From an uncultured Muribaculaceae bacterium (lineage in GTDB: Bacteria > Bacteroidota > Bacteroidia > Bacteroidales > Muribaculaceae), in NCBI GenBank assembly GCA_910579845.1, contig CAJTWL010000018.1, forward strand, positions 1 through 42,574: DNA of 42,574 bases, in the 5' to 3' direction. Below the pieces are notes generated by a model. It worked only from the letters and a program-made list of their open reading frames with translations. It was not told the DNA's origin and made no database searches. Made by a program: the position numbers and the translations under genes. Of the stretch, positions 22,608 through 32,109 are shown piece after piece (positions within the stretch are counted from its first letter, which is position 1; each line of letters begins with the position of its first letter).

Positions 22608-23870
22608 ATGAGACTTCATCTTATCATAACTCTACTTACACTCTGCCCCTTCATAATTTCAGGAGCGGAGCAGAGCACATATACCGAAGTATTCAATCCC
22701 CGCTTCCGCACTCTTAAAGTCGCCTCAGCCGACAACTTCATGTCTCCTCCTGTGATACGTCTGAACACCGATGACAGACTCATTATAACGTTCGATGAGA
22801 TCGGAGACAGTTTTTCACAGCTGCAATACCGACTGATACACTGTAATGCCGACTGGAAACCCTCGCGACTTGTAGAATCGGAATACCTCGACGGTTTCAA
22901 CATTGCCGATATCAACGACTATGCATATTCTGAAAACACATATATACACTTCATAAACTACCGCATCCTCTTTCCAAACGAAGATATGCGTCCCATACAC
23001 TCCGGAAATTACCTGCTTCAGGTTTTTGACCGCGATAATACGGACGAAAACATAATGCAGATTCGTCTTTATGTCACAGAAGGAGGCGCCGGGATATCCG
23101 GTCGCGCCACAGGGAGGACTGACAAGGGATTTAATCAGGAATGGCAGCAACTCGAATTCACCGTCGACCTCGGTGATCTGAAAAATATAAACGCTTACCA
23201 GGACATCACCGTGACGGCAGGACAAAATATAGACGAGAAATCCATACGGGTCATCCCGGCTCCGCTTCGAAGCGAAGGCTCGACAATCACATACGCCCAC
23301 AAACCTGAACTCGTATTCAATGCAGGCAATGAATACCGCCGGTTCGAAAGTGTCAGCAACTCATTCTCCGGAATGGGCGTTGACTCCCTCAAATATCTCG
23401 GCGACAACTATCACGTATGGTTAAAACCGGACAAACCGAGAGCCCTGCGTAATTATGAGTTTGACCGTACGCAACACGGCAGATTCCTTGTGCGCGAATA
23501 CAATGCCACGGACTCCGACCTCGGAGCCGACTATATCACCGTACATTTCACACTCGATATGCCTCTGCAGCGAGATATTGACATATATCTGGACGGAGAG
23601 ATGACTCACGGTAAATTCGACAGATCAAATAAAATGGTGTATAATCCGGAAATGAGAGCCTACACGCTTGAGATGCCATTGAAGCAAGGCTCATACAATT
23701 ACCGGTACCGTGCATTCCGTAACACAGACACCCCGGGCTTCGGCAACGCGCTCCCGATTGTCGAAGGAGACAAATACGAAACCAGCAATGAATATCCGGT
23801 AATGATATATTATCATCCGGCAGGAGCACGCGCTGACAGGCTGATCGGTTTTTCGGTGTTACAGAATTGA
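22608..23870 (+). CDS. DUF5103 (T9SS plug-like) exported protein
   Basis: A 420-residue protein with an N-terminal signal peptide (about 1-20, ending ISGA). It is followed by beta-rich repeats typical of DUF5103: YTEVFNPRFRTLKV, FDEIGDSFSQLQYRLIHCNADW, and a C-terminal HPAGARADRLIGF. The family is now linked to the plug protein that closes the SprA translocon of type IX secretion in Flavobacteria; in gut Bacteroidales without obvious gliding its role is unclear. It should act in the periplasm or at the outer membrane. It lies between ung and a DUF3109 gene. The family call is firm, the function is not. Confidence 0.8.
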   Translation: MRLHLIITLLTLCPFIISGAEQSTYTEVFNPRFRTLKVASADNFMSPPVIRLNTDDRLIITFDEIGDSFSQLQYRLIHCNADWKPSRLVESEYLDGFNIADINDYAYSENTYIHFINYRILFPNEDMRPIHSGNYLLQVFDRDNTDENIMQIRLYVTEGGAGISGRATGRTDKGFNQEWQQLEFTVDLGDLKNINAYQDITVTAGQNIDEKSIRVIPAPLRSEGSTITYAHKPELVFNAGNEYRRFESVSNSFSGMGVDSLKYLGDNYHVWLKPDKPRALRNYEFDRTQHGRFLVREYNATDSDLGADYITVHFTLDMPLQRDIDIYLDGEMTHGKFDRSNKMVYNPEMRAYTLEMPLKQGSYNYRYRAFRNTDTPGFGNALPIVEGDKYETSNEYPVMIYYHPAGARADRLIGFSVLQN

Positions 23871-23912
23871 CATGCCACAGACAAGGGCTTGTTTTATAGC
23901 TTGTTTAAAAAT

Positions 23913-24491
23913 ATGCTACAGATAAAAGACACTCTCGTTTCACTTGATCTTATAGAAGACTATTTTGTATGCGACCTTGACAAATGTCTGGGAGCATGCT
24001 GTATCGAAGGAGATGCGGGAGCTCCGCTCACCGACGATGAATATGAACGTCTCTGTGAGCTGATGCCACAGATATATCCGTTGCTTTCACCGGCGGCAAA
24101 AAAGGTTGTTGAAGAGCAGGGACCCGGTTATTACGATGAAGATGGGGATCTTGTAACCTCCATTGTCGGAGGCAAAGACTGCGTGTTTACAACCTACGCT
24201 CCCGGAGGGAAATGTCTTTGCGCGCTTGAGAAAGCACACAATGAGGGGATGATTCCCTTTTTCAAGCCCCGGTCGTGCCACCTGTATCCTGTAAGGCTAA
24301 CGGAATATGCAGGATTTACAGCAGTGAACATGCATCACTGGAAAATTTGCAAATGTGCCCGTGTACTCGGACGAAGCAAGGGGGTACGCGCATACGAATT
24401 TCTCAAAGATCCGCTCATAGCCAGATTCGGCAAGGAATGGTACAAGGAACTCGACACCACCGCAAAAGAATGGCTCCGTCAGAAAGAGTAA
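23913..24491 (+). CDS. DUF3109 cysteine-rich protein
   Basis: A 192-residue cytoplasmic protein beginning MLQIKDTLVSLDLIEDYFVC. It carries the N-terminal cluster Cys20-x4-Cys25-x3-Cys29-Cys30 and further cysteines in GGKDCVF, GGKCLCAL, KPRSCHLYPVR and WKICKCARV. The pattern resembles YkgJ-like metal or Fe-S binding proteins. The start at 23913 matches the family; the eight residues before it in the open frame do not. It is almost universal in Bacteroidales, with no established function. Confidence 0.85.
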   Translation: MLQIKDTLVSLDLIEDYFVCDLDKCLGACCIEGDAGAPLTDDEYERLCELMPQIYPLLSPAAKKVVEEQGPGYYDEDGDLVTSIVGGKDCVFTTYAPGGKCLCALEKAHNEGMIPFFKPRSCHLYPVRLTEYAGFTAVNMHHWKICKCARVLGRSKGVRAYEFLKDPLIARFGKEWYKELDTTAKEWLRQKE

Positions 24492-24504
24492 AAATTGAAA
24501 TATT

Positions 24505-24536
24505 TTTGGAAATTAGAGCAAAAGATTTTAATTTTG
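24505..24536 (+). promoter_or_regulatory. Promoter of tRNA-Leu
   Basis: TTTG (24505-24508), a 20-nt spacer and TAATTTTG (24529-24536) give an exact consensus. The 70-nt region before the tRNA contains small hairpins such as CAGGGA/TCCCTG (24588-24604). Confidence 0.75.
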
Positions 24537-24614
24537 CAATAAGGATGGTTTGTGAAGATCCGGGGAACCGGAATGATTCCGATTGACAGGGAGCATATCC
24601 CTGTGCATGAAGAT

Positions 24615-24699
24615 GCAGAAATGGTGGAATGGTAGACACGAAGGACTTAAAATCCTTTGGCCTTTACCGGCTGTGTGGGTTCGAGTCCCACTTTCTGTA
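24615..24699 (+). tRNA. tRNA-Leu(UAA)
   Basis: An 85-nt class II tRNA with a long variable arm. The acceptor stem pairs GCAGAAA with TTTCTGT, discriminator A; the anticodon loop ACTTAAAATCC holds TAA; the T-arm has GGTTCGAGTCC. CCA is not encoded. The variable arm is GGCCTTTACCGGCT-like, as expected for leucine. Confidence 0.94.
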
Positions 24700-24715
24700 C
24701 TACAAAATTTTACAA

Positions 24716-24751
24716 GACGGAACAGGCATCTTCCTGATTCCGTCTTTTTTT
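24716..24751 (+). terminator. Terminator after tRNA-Leu, directly before rpoN
   Basis: GACGGAA (24716-24722) pairs with TTCCGTC (24738-24744) and is followed by seven T (24745-24751). Only 9 nt separate the T-run from the rpoN ATG. Confidence 0.85.
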
Positions 24752-24760
24752 CAGAAACTG

Positions 24761-26122
24761 ATGGCTCAGAATCTTAAAATTGAGCAGCGTATCGGAATGC
24801 GCCTGTCGCAACAGCAGCTTCGCTTTGTGAAACTGCTGGAATACAATGCGCCCGAACTCGACGAGGCTGTAGAACGGGAACTTGAGGATAATCCCGCACT
24901 CGGTGTCAAAGAGGAGAGCCATGAGGAAGATGAACACCGTTATCCCCTTTATTATACGCCACAGTCTTCCGATCAGCCTTTTTACGCTCCGGCAGACGAA
25001 TCCGAATCTCTTTACGACAACCTCAACAGTCAGTTGTCCGAAAAGGACCTTGACTCTAAAGTGGAATATGCCGCAAGGTATATTATCGGCAATCTTGATT
25101 CCAACGGATATCTTCACCGCAGTCTCGACCTGCTGATCAACGACATGGCATTCGGACCGGGAGTTGAGATCTCTAAAGAGGAGGGGATGAAAGCTCTGGA
25201 GGCTGTAAGAAGCCTTGAACCGGCAGGGATAGGCGCCGAGAATCTTCAGGATTCGCTGAGGATGCAGCTTGAGACCCTACCTCGGTCTTCCATAAGAGAG
25301 AATGCTCTTCGCATAATCAACTCCACATTCGAGGAGTTCACAATGAAGCATAAGAAAAAAATCGTGTCCTCACTGCGCCTTTCAGAAGAGGAGGTAGACA
25401 AGGCACTCGATCTTATACTGAGTCTGAATCCGAAACCGGGTGCCTCTCTCGGACACAGCGCTGAAGACCATTCGAATATAGTGATTCCCGACTTCATAGT
25501 CAACATTGAAGACGGAGAAATCACAATAACACTCAACAACCGTATTCCCGAGTTACAGATAGAGGAGAGCTTCAGCCAGGCTGTCGCCAATCTTGAGCGC
25601 ACCCCGAAGGGCAGATTCCGCAAAGGATCAGAGTTCGTGGTAAGCCGCTTTAACGATGCTCGCGACTTCATACGCATTCTTACCCAGCGCCAGCAGACCA
25701 TGATGAAGGTGATGACGGCAATCGTCAAAATACAGAAAGACTATTTCCTCACAGAAGATGTCTATGCTCTGAAACCGATGATGATAAAGAACGTATCGGA
25801 AGAGACCGGACTCGATCTGTCAGTCATATCACGCGCTACGGCAAACAAATTTGTGCAGACACCCTGGGGGATATTCCCTTTGCGGTTCTTCTTCAGCGAC
25901 ACAGTAGGCGAAACCACAGGTGATGCATCCGTTTCCACAAACCGAAAGATAGAAGCGGAGATAGCCACTCTTGTAGAGCACGAGGATAAACGCCATCCGT
26001 TGTCCGACCAGAGAATAATGGAGGAGATGAAAAAACGAGGATATGACATCTCCCGTCGCACTGTCTCCAAGTACCGGGACAGAAAGAAGATACCTGTCGC
26101 AAGGCTGAGAAAAGAATTATAG
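24761..26122 (+). CDS. rpoN: RNA polymerase sigma-54 factor
   Basis: A 453-residue sigma-54 that directs RNA polymerase to -24/-12 promoters and needs enhancer-binding activators. Region I is glutamine-rich (IGMRLSQQQLRFVKLLEYNAPEL); core-binding and DNA-binding regions follow; the RpoN box is SRRTVSKYRD at 431-440 near the C terminus. The start at 24761 is the only one that fits; the open frame upstream runs through the tRNA. There is no room for a promoter between the tRNA terminator and the start, so transcription must come from read-through or from a promoter in or before the tRNA. Confidence 0.96.
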   Translation: MAQNLKIEQRIGMRLSQQQLRFVKLLEYNAPELDEAVERELEDNPALGVKEESHEEDEHRYPLYYTPQSSDQPFYAPADESESLYDNLNSQLSEKDLDSKVEYAARYIIGNLDSNGYLHRSLDLLINDMAFGPGVEISKEEGMKALEAVRSLEPAGIGAENLQDSLRMQLETLPRSSIRENALRIINSTFEEFTMKHKKKIVSSLRLSEEEVDKALDLILSLNPKPGASLGHSAEDHSNIVIPDFIVNIEDGEITITLNNRIPELQIEESFSQAVANLERTPKGRFRKGSEFVVSRFNDARDFIRILTQRQQTMMKVMTAIVKIQKDYFLTEDVYALKPMMIKNVSEETGLDLSVISRATANKFVQTPWGIFPLRFFFSDTVGETTGDASVSTNRKIEAEIATLVEHEDKRHPLSDQRIMEEMKKRGYDISRRTVSKYRDRKKIPVARLRKEL

Positions 26123-26159
26123 AATACAGATTATCAAACCTCTCTAATTATAAGAAATA

Positions 26160-27446
26160 ATGAGAATCTCAATGACTTTAAGAAACACAATAGCGGCTTT
26201 GTCCATTCTTGCATTCGGAATACCGGTACAGGCTGTGACCGACCGCGAGATGGAACAGGCAAAAGCAATCGCCGCCCAGGCATACCTCCGCTATGCCAAC
26301 GACGGATCCGGTTATCTTGACGATTTCAAGGCAAGTTCAATGTCTGAACTTGAAGGGAAGCTGAAAACCAAGGAGAAGGAGAATATCAAGGCTTTCAAAA
26401 GCGTTAAAATACCTTCGGACTACGCATCCTGGGACAAGACCAAACTTATAGAGTTTTGGAGCGTAACCTTCTTCACATCTCCGAACCTTGCAGAGAAAGG
26501 CAAAATTGCAAAAAGTAGGGTCAAAAGCCGTATCTCCGCGATGACAATCTCAGAAGCGCCGGCACAGGATACAAAGGAAGAAAAACCGGCACCTGAACCC
26601 AAGCCTGCAACACCGGCGGAAACGGAAGATGTCGTCCCTGCCGACGATGCCATGCCTTCTGCCGAGCAGGCGATTGAGAAACAGGAGGAGATTCTCGCCG
26701 ACCAGAACGCGATAGCCGAAGACGCTCAGGCAAGAGAGGTAAAAAGAGACAACGGCAACACTATATGGTATGTGATCGCACTCGTGCTTCTGATAGCATG
26801 TGTCGCGGCTCTCGTGGTTTTCGCTGTAAAGGTGATGAAAAAACAGTCGAACGCTCTCGAATCAGACGGATATGGAGAAAATCATTCATCAGGGACAAGT
26901 CCGGAAATTCTGGCAGCGCTGAAGTCCGCAGAGAAGGATAACAACAGACTTATTGAAAGCATCGAGAAACTGCGTGCTGAAAACGTAAGTCTGAAAAGAG
27001 AAAACGAGAAACTAAGACTTGAACTTGAAAAGATACGCAGCTGTCAGCCTGCCCCGACTCGTGAAAGGCGTGGCGCACGTCCGGAGGAATCTGCGAAAGC
27101 TCCGGCTGCCACAAATTCACAGAAAATGCCAAACGTCATCTATCTCGGTCGCGCCAACGCAAAGGGTCTGTTCGTAAGAGCCGACCGCAAGCTCGTTGTC
27201 GGCAGCTCGGTATTTATTCTTGACACACGCGACGGACTGGTAGGGACTTTCCACGTCATAGATATCCCCGAAGTGGTAGACATGGCTCTTGATCATCCGT
27301 TGGAATATCTTGCGGGAGGATGTATGACAAAAGATATAGAAGACACCGAAGGCGCTTCATCCATCATTACCGAAAATTCCGGAACAGCGATATTTGAAGA
27401 CGGATGCTGGAAGGTGCTCCGCAAATCCAAAATACGCTACGAGTAA
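26160..27446 (+). CDS. Envelope protein of unknown function with coiled coil
   Basis: A 428-residue protein that I do not recognise. Layout: signal peptide (about 1-25), a helical extracytoplasmic domain (28-128), a Pro/Glu/Ala-rich linker (131-165), a second short helix region, one membrane helix (about 201-226), a coiled coil (about 250-294, with LRAENVSLKRENEKLRLELE) and a C-terminal domain (about 325-428, NVIYLGRANAKGLFVRADRK and later EYLAGGCMTKD). The coiled coil and C-terminal domain should be cytoplasmic. The start could be the ATG at 26172. It follows rpoN by 37 nt on the same strand and may share its transcript. Confidence 0.75.
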   Translation: MRISMTLRNTIAALSILAFGIPVQAVTDREMEQAKAIAAQAYLRYANDGSGYLDDFKASSMSELEGKLKTKEKENIKAFKSVKIPSDYASWDKTKLIEFWSVTFFTSPNLAEKGKIAKSRVKSRISAMTISEAPAQDTKEEKPAPEPKPATPAETEDVVPADDAMPSAEQAIEKQEEILADQNAIAEDAQAREVKRDNGNTIWYVIALVLLIACVAALVVFAVKVMKKQSNALESDGYGENHSSGTSPEILAALKSAEKDNNRLIESIEKLRAENVSLKRENEKLRLELEKIRSCQPAPTRERRGARPEESAKAPAATNSQKMPNVIYLGRANAKGLFVRADRKLVVGSSVFILDTRDGLVGTFHVIDIPEVVDMALDHPLEYLAGGCMTKDIEDTEGASSIITENSGTAIFEDGCWKVLRKSKIRYE

Positions 27447-27477
27447 GAGTAATTCATTCCTAACCCCTTTTCGCTTC

Positions 27478-30066
27478 ATGAAACTAAAAACAGCAGCTAC
27501 CCTTCTCGTTATAAGCATATTGTTCTCTTCAAACATACATGCAAAAAAGAATTCTCCTTACAAGGATGCCTCGCTCCCTACTGAACAGAGAGTGGAGGAT
27601 CTGCTTGGAAGAATGACACTTGAAGAGAAGATTGCCCAGATAAGTCACATACATTCATGGCATATATTCGACGGGCAGAAACTCGACAAGGCAAAACTCG
27701 CTGAAAAATGCGGTGACCTGCCATACGGTTTTTTTGAAGGTTTTCCACTCACATCTTCGGCGGTTCGCGAAAATTTCCAAGAGATACAGAAATATCTGGT
27801 AGAGAATACTCGCCTTGGCATTCCTGCGTTCCCGTGCGCGGAATCCCTGCACGGTGTAGTGCATGAAGGATGCACTGTGTTTCCACAGAATATAGCATTG
27901 GGAAGCACTTTCAACACCGATCTTGCACATAAGGCGGCAAAACGCACCTCCGGGGAGCTCAACACCCTTGGAATCAAGCAGGTGTTCGCTCCGTGCATAG
28001 ATGTAGCGCGGGAGTTGCGCTGGGGGCGTGTCGAGGAGTCATTCAGTGAAGACCCTTACCTGTGCTCGGTAATGGCGCTTGCCCAGACCAACGGTTATCT
28101 TGAAGGCGGGACTTCTCCTATGCTCAAACATTTCGGTCCTCACGGAATGCCTAACAGCGGTCTCAACCTCGCATCTGTGGAGTGCGGCACCCGCGACCTA
28201 CATGAGATATTCATGAAACCTTTCGAAGTTGTAATAAAGAACACTCCGGTGATGGCAGTAATGTCAAGCTACAACTCATGGAACCGCATACCCAATTCCG
28301 CATCAAGATATCTGATGACCGATCTTCTGCGCGACAAATACGGATTCAAGGGATATGTCTATTCCGACTGGGGCGTACTTGATATGCTCAAAAATTTCCA
28401 CCGCACAGCCGAGACTGATTTTGATGCCGCAGCTCAGGCACTCACAGCCGGACTTGACGTAGAAGCATCAAGTTTCACTTTCACAACTCTTGCCGACAAC
28501 ATACGCGCCGGCAAACTGGATGAGAAATATGTCGACGAGGCTGTAAGACGTGTGCTTCGTGCCAAAATAGAGACCGGTCTGATGGATGATCCATATCTGA
28601 AAAACTGCGCCTATTATCTGCCGATACGTGATCCGGAATCCGTTGCGCTCTCAAGAGAGATTGCCGATGAATCCGCCATATTGGTAAAGAATGAAGACAG
28701 CATGCTCCCCCTTGACAAAAACAAGCTTAAAAGCGTGGCTGTTATCGGTCCTAATGCCGATGCTGTACAGTTTGGCGATTACACGTGGACAAAAGACCCC
28801 AAAGAGGGTGTCACCCCATTGGCAGGAATCAGAAAACTTCTTGGCAAGGATGTTAAAGTCAATTATGCAAAAGGCTGTTCTGTCGCGTCGCTCGACACCA
28901 CGGGAATCGCCGAAGCCGTCAATGCGGCAAAAGAAAGCGATGTGGCGATAGTTTTTGTCGGAAGCTCCTCTACCGTTTTTGTTCGCGGACAATCCGAATC
29001 CACATCAGGCGAAGGTATGGATCTCACAGAAATTGAACTTACCGGGTCACAGGAGCAACTTGTCAGGGAAGTCGCCGCTACAGGCACTCCTGTAGTACTT
29101 GTCCTTGTCGCAGGCAAACCTTTTGCGCTACCATGGGAAGCACAGAATATTCCGGCAATTCTCATACAATGGTATGCCGGTGAAAAGGAGGGCGACAGTA
29201 TCGCCGACATTATTTTCGGAAACGTCAACCCATCGGGGCGGCTTAATTTCTCATTCCCGAGAAGCACCGGGCAATTACCGGTATATTATAATCATCTTCC
29301 ATCCGACAAGGGTTATTACCATGTTCACGGAAGCTATGAGAATCCGGGACGGGACTATGTGTTCTCTTCCCCGGAAGCCTTATGGAACCTCGGTCACGGT
29401 CTCAGCTACACTACATTCGAATATTCCAATGCCACTACCGACAAACGGGAATACGCGCCGGAAGATACTGTAAGCGTAAGCGTGGACATAACAAACACCG
29501 GCTCACGCGCAGGCAAAGAGGTAGTGCAGATTTATGTACGGGATGTTGTCAGCACAATAGCGACTCCTGTACGCGCGTTGAAGGGATTCGACAAGATCAG
29601 TCTCAATCCGGGTGAGACAAAACACGTTGTCATTGACATACCGACCGAGGAATTTTATCTTACCGATGAAACCGGCAACCGTTACCTTGAACCCGGAAAG
29701 TTCGAGATTCAGGTAGCAAGATCTTCATCCGACATATACAAGACGATTCCCGTATGGATTGGAGATAAAGCACCCGAAGCCGCAACAGCCGACTCCGGGA
29801 AAGCCGGAATTCCGGAAAAATCCATAAACAATGCGAAGGTGATGAAACTCAGAGGAAATATCCGCGACATTCAGGCAACTCCCATAGAGGGTGTCACCGT
29901 GACGTGTGAAGCCACAGGCGCTGTCAGTGTCACCAACAAAATGGGGGATTATGTGATGGAAGCGCCCGGAGACGCATGGCTGACATTCACAAAGAAAGGC
30001 TACGCCACCATCCGCAAGCAACTCAACGGGGCACGCACTCTAAGCATTGTCATGTCCCGTAAATAA
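27478..30066 (+). CDS. Exported GH3 glycoside hydrolase with C-terminal Cna/CarboxypepD-like domain
   Basis: An 862-residue family 3 glycosidase. It has a signal peptide (about 1-22, SSNIHA) and an N-terminal TIM-barrel domain with the nucleophile Asp297 in VYSDWGVLDM. It then has the C-terminal GH3 domain (about 430-640, KSVAVIGPNAD), an Fn3-like domain (about 690-765, VSVDITNTGSRAGKEVVQIYV) and a terminal carboxypeptidase-regulatory-like domain (about 790-860, KLRGNIRDIQATPIEGVTV). Members cleave beta-glucosides or xylosides; the exact sugar is not visible. The start at 27478 gives the signal peptide; the longer frame overlaps the previous gene. The extra terminal domain is unusual for the family and may tether or position the enzyme. 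Confidence 0.93.
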   Translation: MKLKTAATLLVISILFSSNIHAKKNSPYKDASLPTEQRVEDLLGRMTLEEKIAQISHIHSWHIFDGQKLDKAKLAEKCGDLPYGFFEGFPLTSSAVRENFQEIQKYLVENTRLGIPAFPCAESLHGVVHEGCTVFPQNIALGSTFNTDLAHKAAKRTSGELNTLGIKQVFAPCIDVARELRWGRVEESFSEDPYLCSVMALAQTNGYLEGGTSPMLKHFGPHGMPNSGLNLASVECGTRDLHEIFMKPFEVVIKNTPVMAVMSSYNSWNRIPNSASRYLMTDLLRDKYGFKGYVYSDWGVLDMLKNFHRTAETDFDAAAQALTAGLDVEASSFTFTTLADNIRAGKLDEKYVDEAVRRVLRAKIETGLMDDPYLKNCAYYLPIRDPESVALSREIADESAILVKNEDSMLPLDKNKLKSVAVIGPNADAVQFGDYTWTKDPKEGVTPLAGIRKLLGKDVKVNYAKGCSVASLDTTGIAEAVNAAKESDVAIVFVGSSSTVFVRGQSESTSGEGMDLTEIELTGSQEQLVREVAATGTPVVLVLVAGKPFALPWEAQNIPAILIQWYAGEKEGDSIADIIFGNVNPSGRLNFSFPRSTGQLPVYYNHLPSDKGYYHVHGSYENPGRDYVFSSPEALWNLGHGLSYTTFEYSNATTDKREYAPEDTVSVSVDITNTGSRAGKEVVQIYVRDVVSTIATPVRALKGFDKISLNPGETKHVVIDIPTEEFYLTDETGNRYLEPGKFEIQVARSSSDIYKTIPVWIGDKAPEAATADSGKAGIPEKSINNAKVMKLRGNIRDIQATPIEGVTVTCEATGAVSVTNKMGDYVMEAPGDAWLTFTKKGYATIRKQLNGARTLSIVMSRK

Positions 30067-30082
30067 TACTTCCCCTTACATA

Positions 30083-30123
30083 CAGAACAGGAGCACACCA
30101 AATCATGATGTGCTCCTGTTCTG
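30083..30123. terminator. Bidirectional hairpin between GH3 and cysE
   Basis: A perfect 15-bp stem (30083-30097 and 30109-30123) with an 11-nt loop lies between the converging genes. There is no T-run directly after the stem, so factor-assisted termination is possible. Confidence 0.6.
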
Positions 30124-30141
30124 GTTATGTAAAAAAAACGT

Positions 30142-31050
30142 TTATATGCCTAATCCGTCGGTAAAAGCAGTATCGATTGCCTTTCGCTGCAGAATACGCG
30201 ATTCTGGAGGCACCGAATGCGTAAGCCATATGTTGCCGCCGATAACGGAGTCATGTCCTACAATGATACGTCCCAAGATTGATGAATTCGAATAGACGGT
30301 AACATTATCCTCGATGATAGGATGACGTGGTATATTTACAGGGTGACCCTCATTATCATATGAAAAATTTTTGGCTCCAAGTGTTACTCCCTGATATAGC
30401 GTCACATGATTGCCCACTATTGCCGTCTCCCCTATCACCACTCCGGTACCGTGGTCTATGGCAAAATACTCCCCTATCTCAGCACCCGGATTTATGTCAA
30501 TACCGGTCAGTGAATGAGCAAGTTCGGTTATTACACGCGGAAGAATCGGAATGCCGAGCTTATGTAGTGAATGAGCCGTACGGTAATGGGTCATAGCATT
30601 GATTGCCGGATAACTCAGCACAACCTCGGCAAAATTGTCAGCTGCCGGATCATTATTGAAAATTGCCGTCACATCAGTCAGAAGCAGTCTCTTGATCTCC
30701 GGAAGATCTCTTATAAATCCTCCTGCAAGCGATGAACTCCGGTCTCCGCATTCCGACCTTATAAGATCGCTGTCAAAACATATCGCTTTACTGATTTCCG
30801 AACTTAACCGCGAATGTAGTTTCTCCACATTCACTCCGATGGAGTGACCTCGGAATTTCATATTGCTGTAGCCACCATCAAAGAAATCAGGAAACACGAC
30901 AGCCTTGACAATGGATATTATCTCCTTTATCGCGTCTACCGACGGATACATGGCTCCATTGCAAGGTTTCATTCTTTGTTCTTCCTCCGAAGATCCGGAA
31001 AGCAGCTCTGCTGTACGCAAAAGTGTTTCCTCAATATCTTTTGCATTCAT
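30142..31050 (-). CDS. cysE: Serine O-acetyltransferase
   Basis: A 302-residue enzyme that should acetylate L-serine with acetyl-CoA, the first step of cysteine synthesis. The N-terminal helical part is followed by hexapeptide repeats (about 190-280). Diagnostic blocks are DINPGAEIGEYFAIDHGTGVVIGETAIVG and VTLYQGVTLGAKNF, including the catalytic His of DHGTG. The length fits the longer Bacteroidota form. No cysK lies nearby. It converges with the GH3 gene and diverges from the glycerophosphodiesterase gene; a TATTTTTG box sits about 30 nt before its start. Confidence 0.93.
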   Translation of the reverse strand: MNAKDIEETLLRTAELLSGSSEEEQRMKPCNGAMYPSVDAIKEIISIVKAVVFPDFFDGGYSNMKFRGHSIGVNVEKLHSRLSSEISKAICFDSDLIRSECGDRSSSLAGGFIRDLPEIKRLLLTDVTAIFNNDPAADNFAEVVLSYPAINAMTHYRTAHSLHKLGIPILPRVITELAHSLTGIDINPGAEIGEYFAIDHGTGVVIGETAIVGNHVTLYQGVTLGAKNFSYDNEGHPVNIPRHPIIEDNVTVYSNSSILGRIIVGHDSVIGGNIWLTHSVPPESRILQRKAIDTAFTDGLGI

Positions 31051-31151
31051 AATGTCCGTTTATAATAGATATTACAAAAATAAGATTTTTTTATTAATTT
31101 TGTTTTAATCCCAGACAGTTTATAAGAATATAACAAAAAGACCTGACAGAT

Positions 31152-32045
31152 ATGAAAAAGATCATTCCGTTTATTTCCGCTCTGCTTCTTGTCGCTTCCT
31201 CCTCAATGGCAGAGAACCGTGCAAAGAGAATTATGGGCGAACTGCTCAACCCGAAATCAAACAAAGTGCTTGTAGCAAGCCACCGTTCTGACTGGCGCAA
31301 TCACCCGGAGAACTCCATCCCGGCCATGAAATCGGCTATTGAAATGGGTGTAGACATAATAGAAATAGATCTCCAGATGACCAAAGACAGCGTGCTGGTG
31401 ATTTGTCATGACCGCACTCTCGACCGAACCACATCCGGGAAAGGGAAAGTATCTGAATGGACCTATGACTCGATATCACACCTGACACTCAAATCAGGTC
31501 ACGGTTGCCAGACACAGATTAAGATGCCTACACTCCGCGAGGCGTTGGCTGTATGTAAAGACAAAGTAGTCGTAAACATCGACAAAGGGTATGACTATTT
31601 CGACAAAGTGCTTGAAATCACCGATGAGATGGGTGTGACGGATCAGATGATCATCAAGGGAAACAAACCCTTGAAGAAAGCAATGAAAAAGATAAACGGA
31701 CGCATGATATACTTCCCCATTGTGGACTATACCAAGAAGAATGCACAGAAACTTGCCGACGACTACCTTGCATCCGGTTATGTTCCCGTAGCTTTTGAGG
31801 TTGTATGGCCGGAATACACTCCTGAGGTCCGGAATACCTTGAAAAAAATGCACAAGACAGGTGCCAGACTATGGGTCAACGCATTATGGGCCTCACACAA
31901 CGGAGGTCTGTGTGATGACGCCGCCATGTATGGCAATCCTGCTGAAATTTACGGCAAACTGCTGGAGACTGGCGCCACTCTCGTACAATCCGACCGTCCT
32001 CAGCTTCTTCTTGAATACCTTCGCTCCATCGGTCGCCATGAATAG
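31152..32045 (+). CDS. Exported glycerophosphodiester phosphodiesterase
   Basis: A 297-residue enzyme with a signal peptide (about 1-20, ASSSMA). The GDPD catalytic set is clear: HRSDWRNHPENS near residues 44-55, EIDLQMTKD and HDRTLDRTT. It should hydrolyse glycerophosphodiesters such as glycerophosphocholine to glycerol-3-phosphate and an alcohol in the periplasm, or trim lipid or wall glycerophosphate. The TIM-barrel end is present (AFEVVWPEY, ARLWVNALWA). It precedes a cardiolipin synthase gene by 64 nt; a shared role in glycerophospholipid turnover is plausible but inferred. Confidence 0.92.
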   Translation: MKKIIPFISALLLVASSSMAENRAKRIMGELLNPKSNKVLVASHRSDWRNHPENSIPAMKSAIEMGVDIIEIDLQMTKDSVLVICHDRTLDRTTSGKGKVSEWTYDSISHLTLKSGHGCQTQIKMPTLREALAVCKDKVVVNIDKGYDYFDKVLEITDEMGVTDQMIIKGNKPLKKAMKKINGRMIYFPIVDYTKKNAQKLADDYLASGYVPVAFEVVWPEYTPEVRNTLKKMHKTGARLWVNALWASHNGGLCDDAAMYGNPAEIYGKLLETGATLVQSDRPQLLLEYLRSIGRHE

Positions 32046-32109
32046 ATCTCACGAAGATCCAATGAAGACAGATCTTCTCTCTTAGAATATCCGAATAAGA
32101 GGTATTTTG

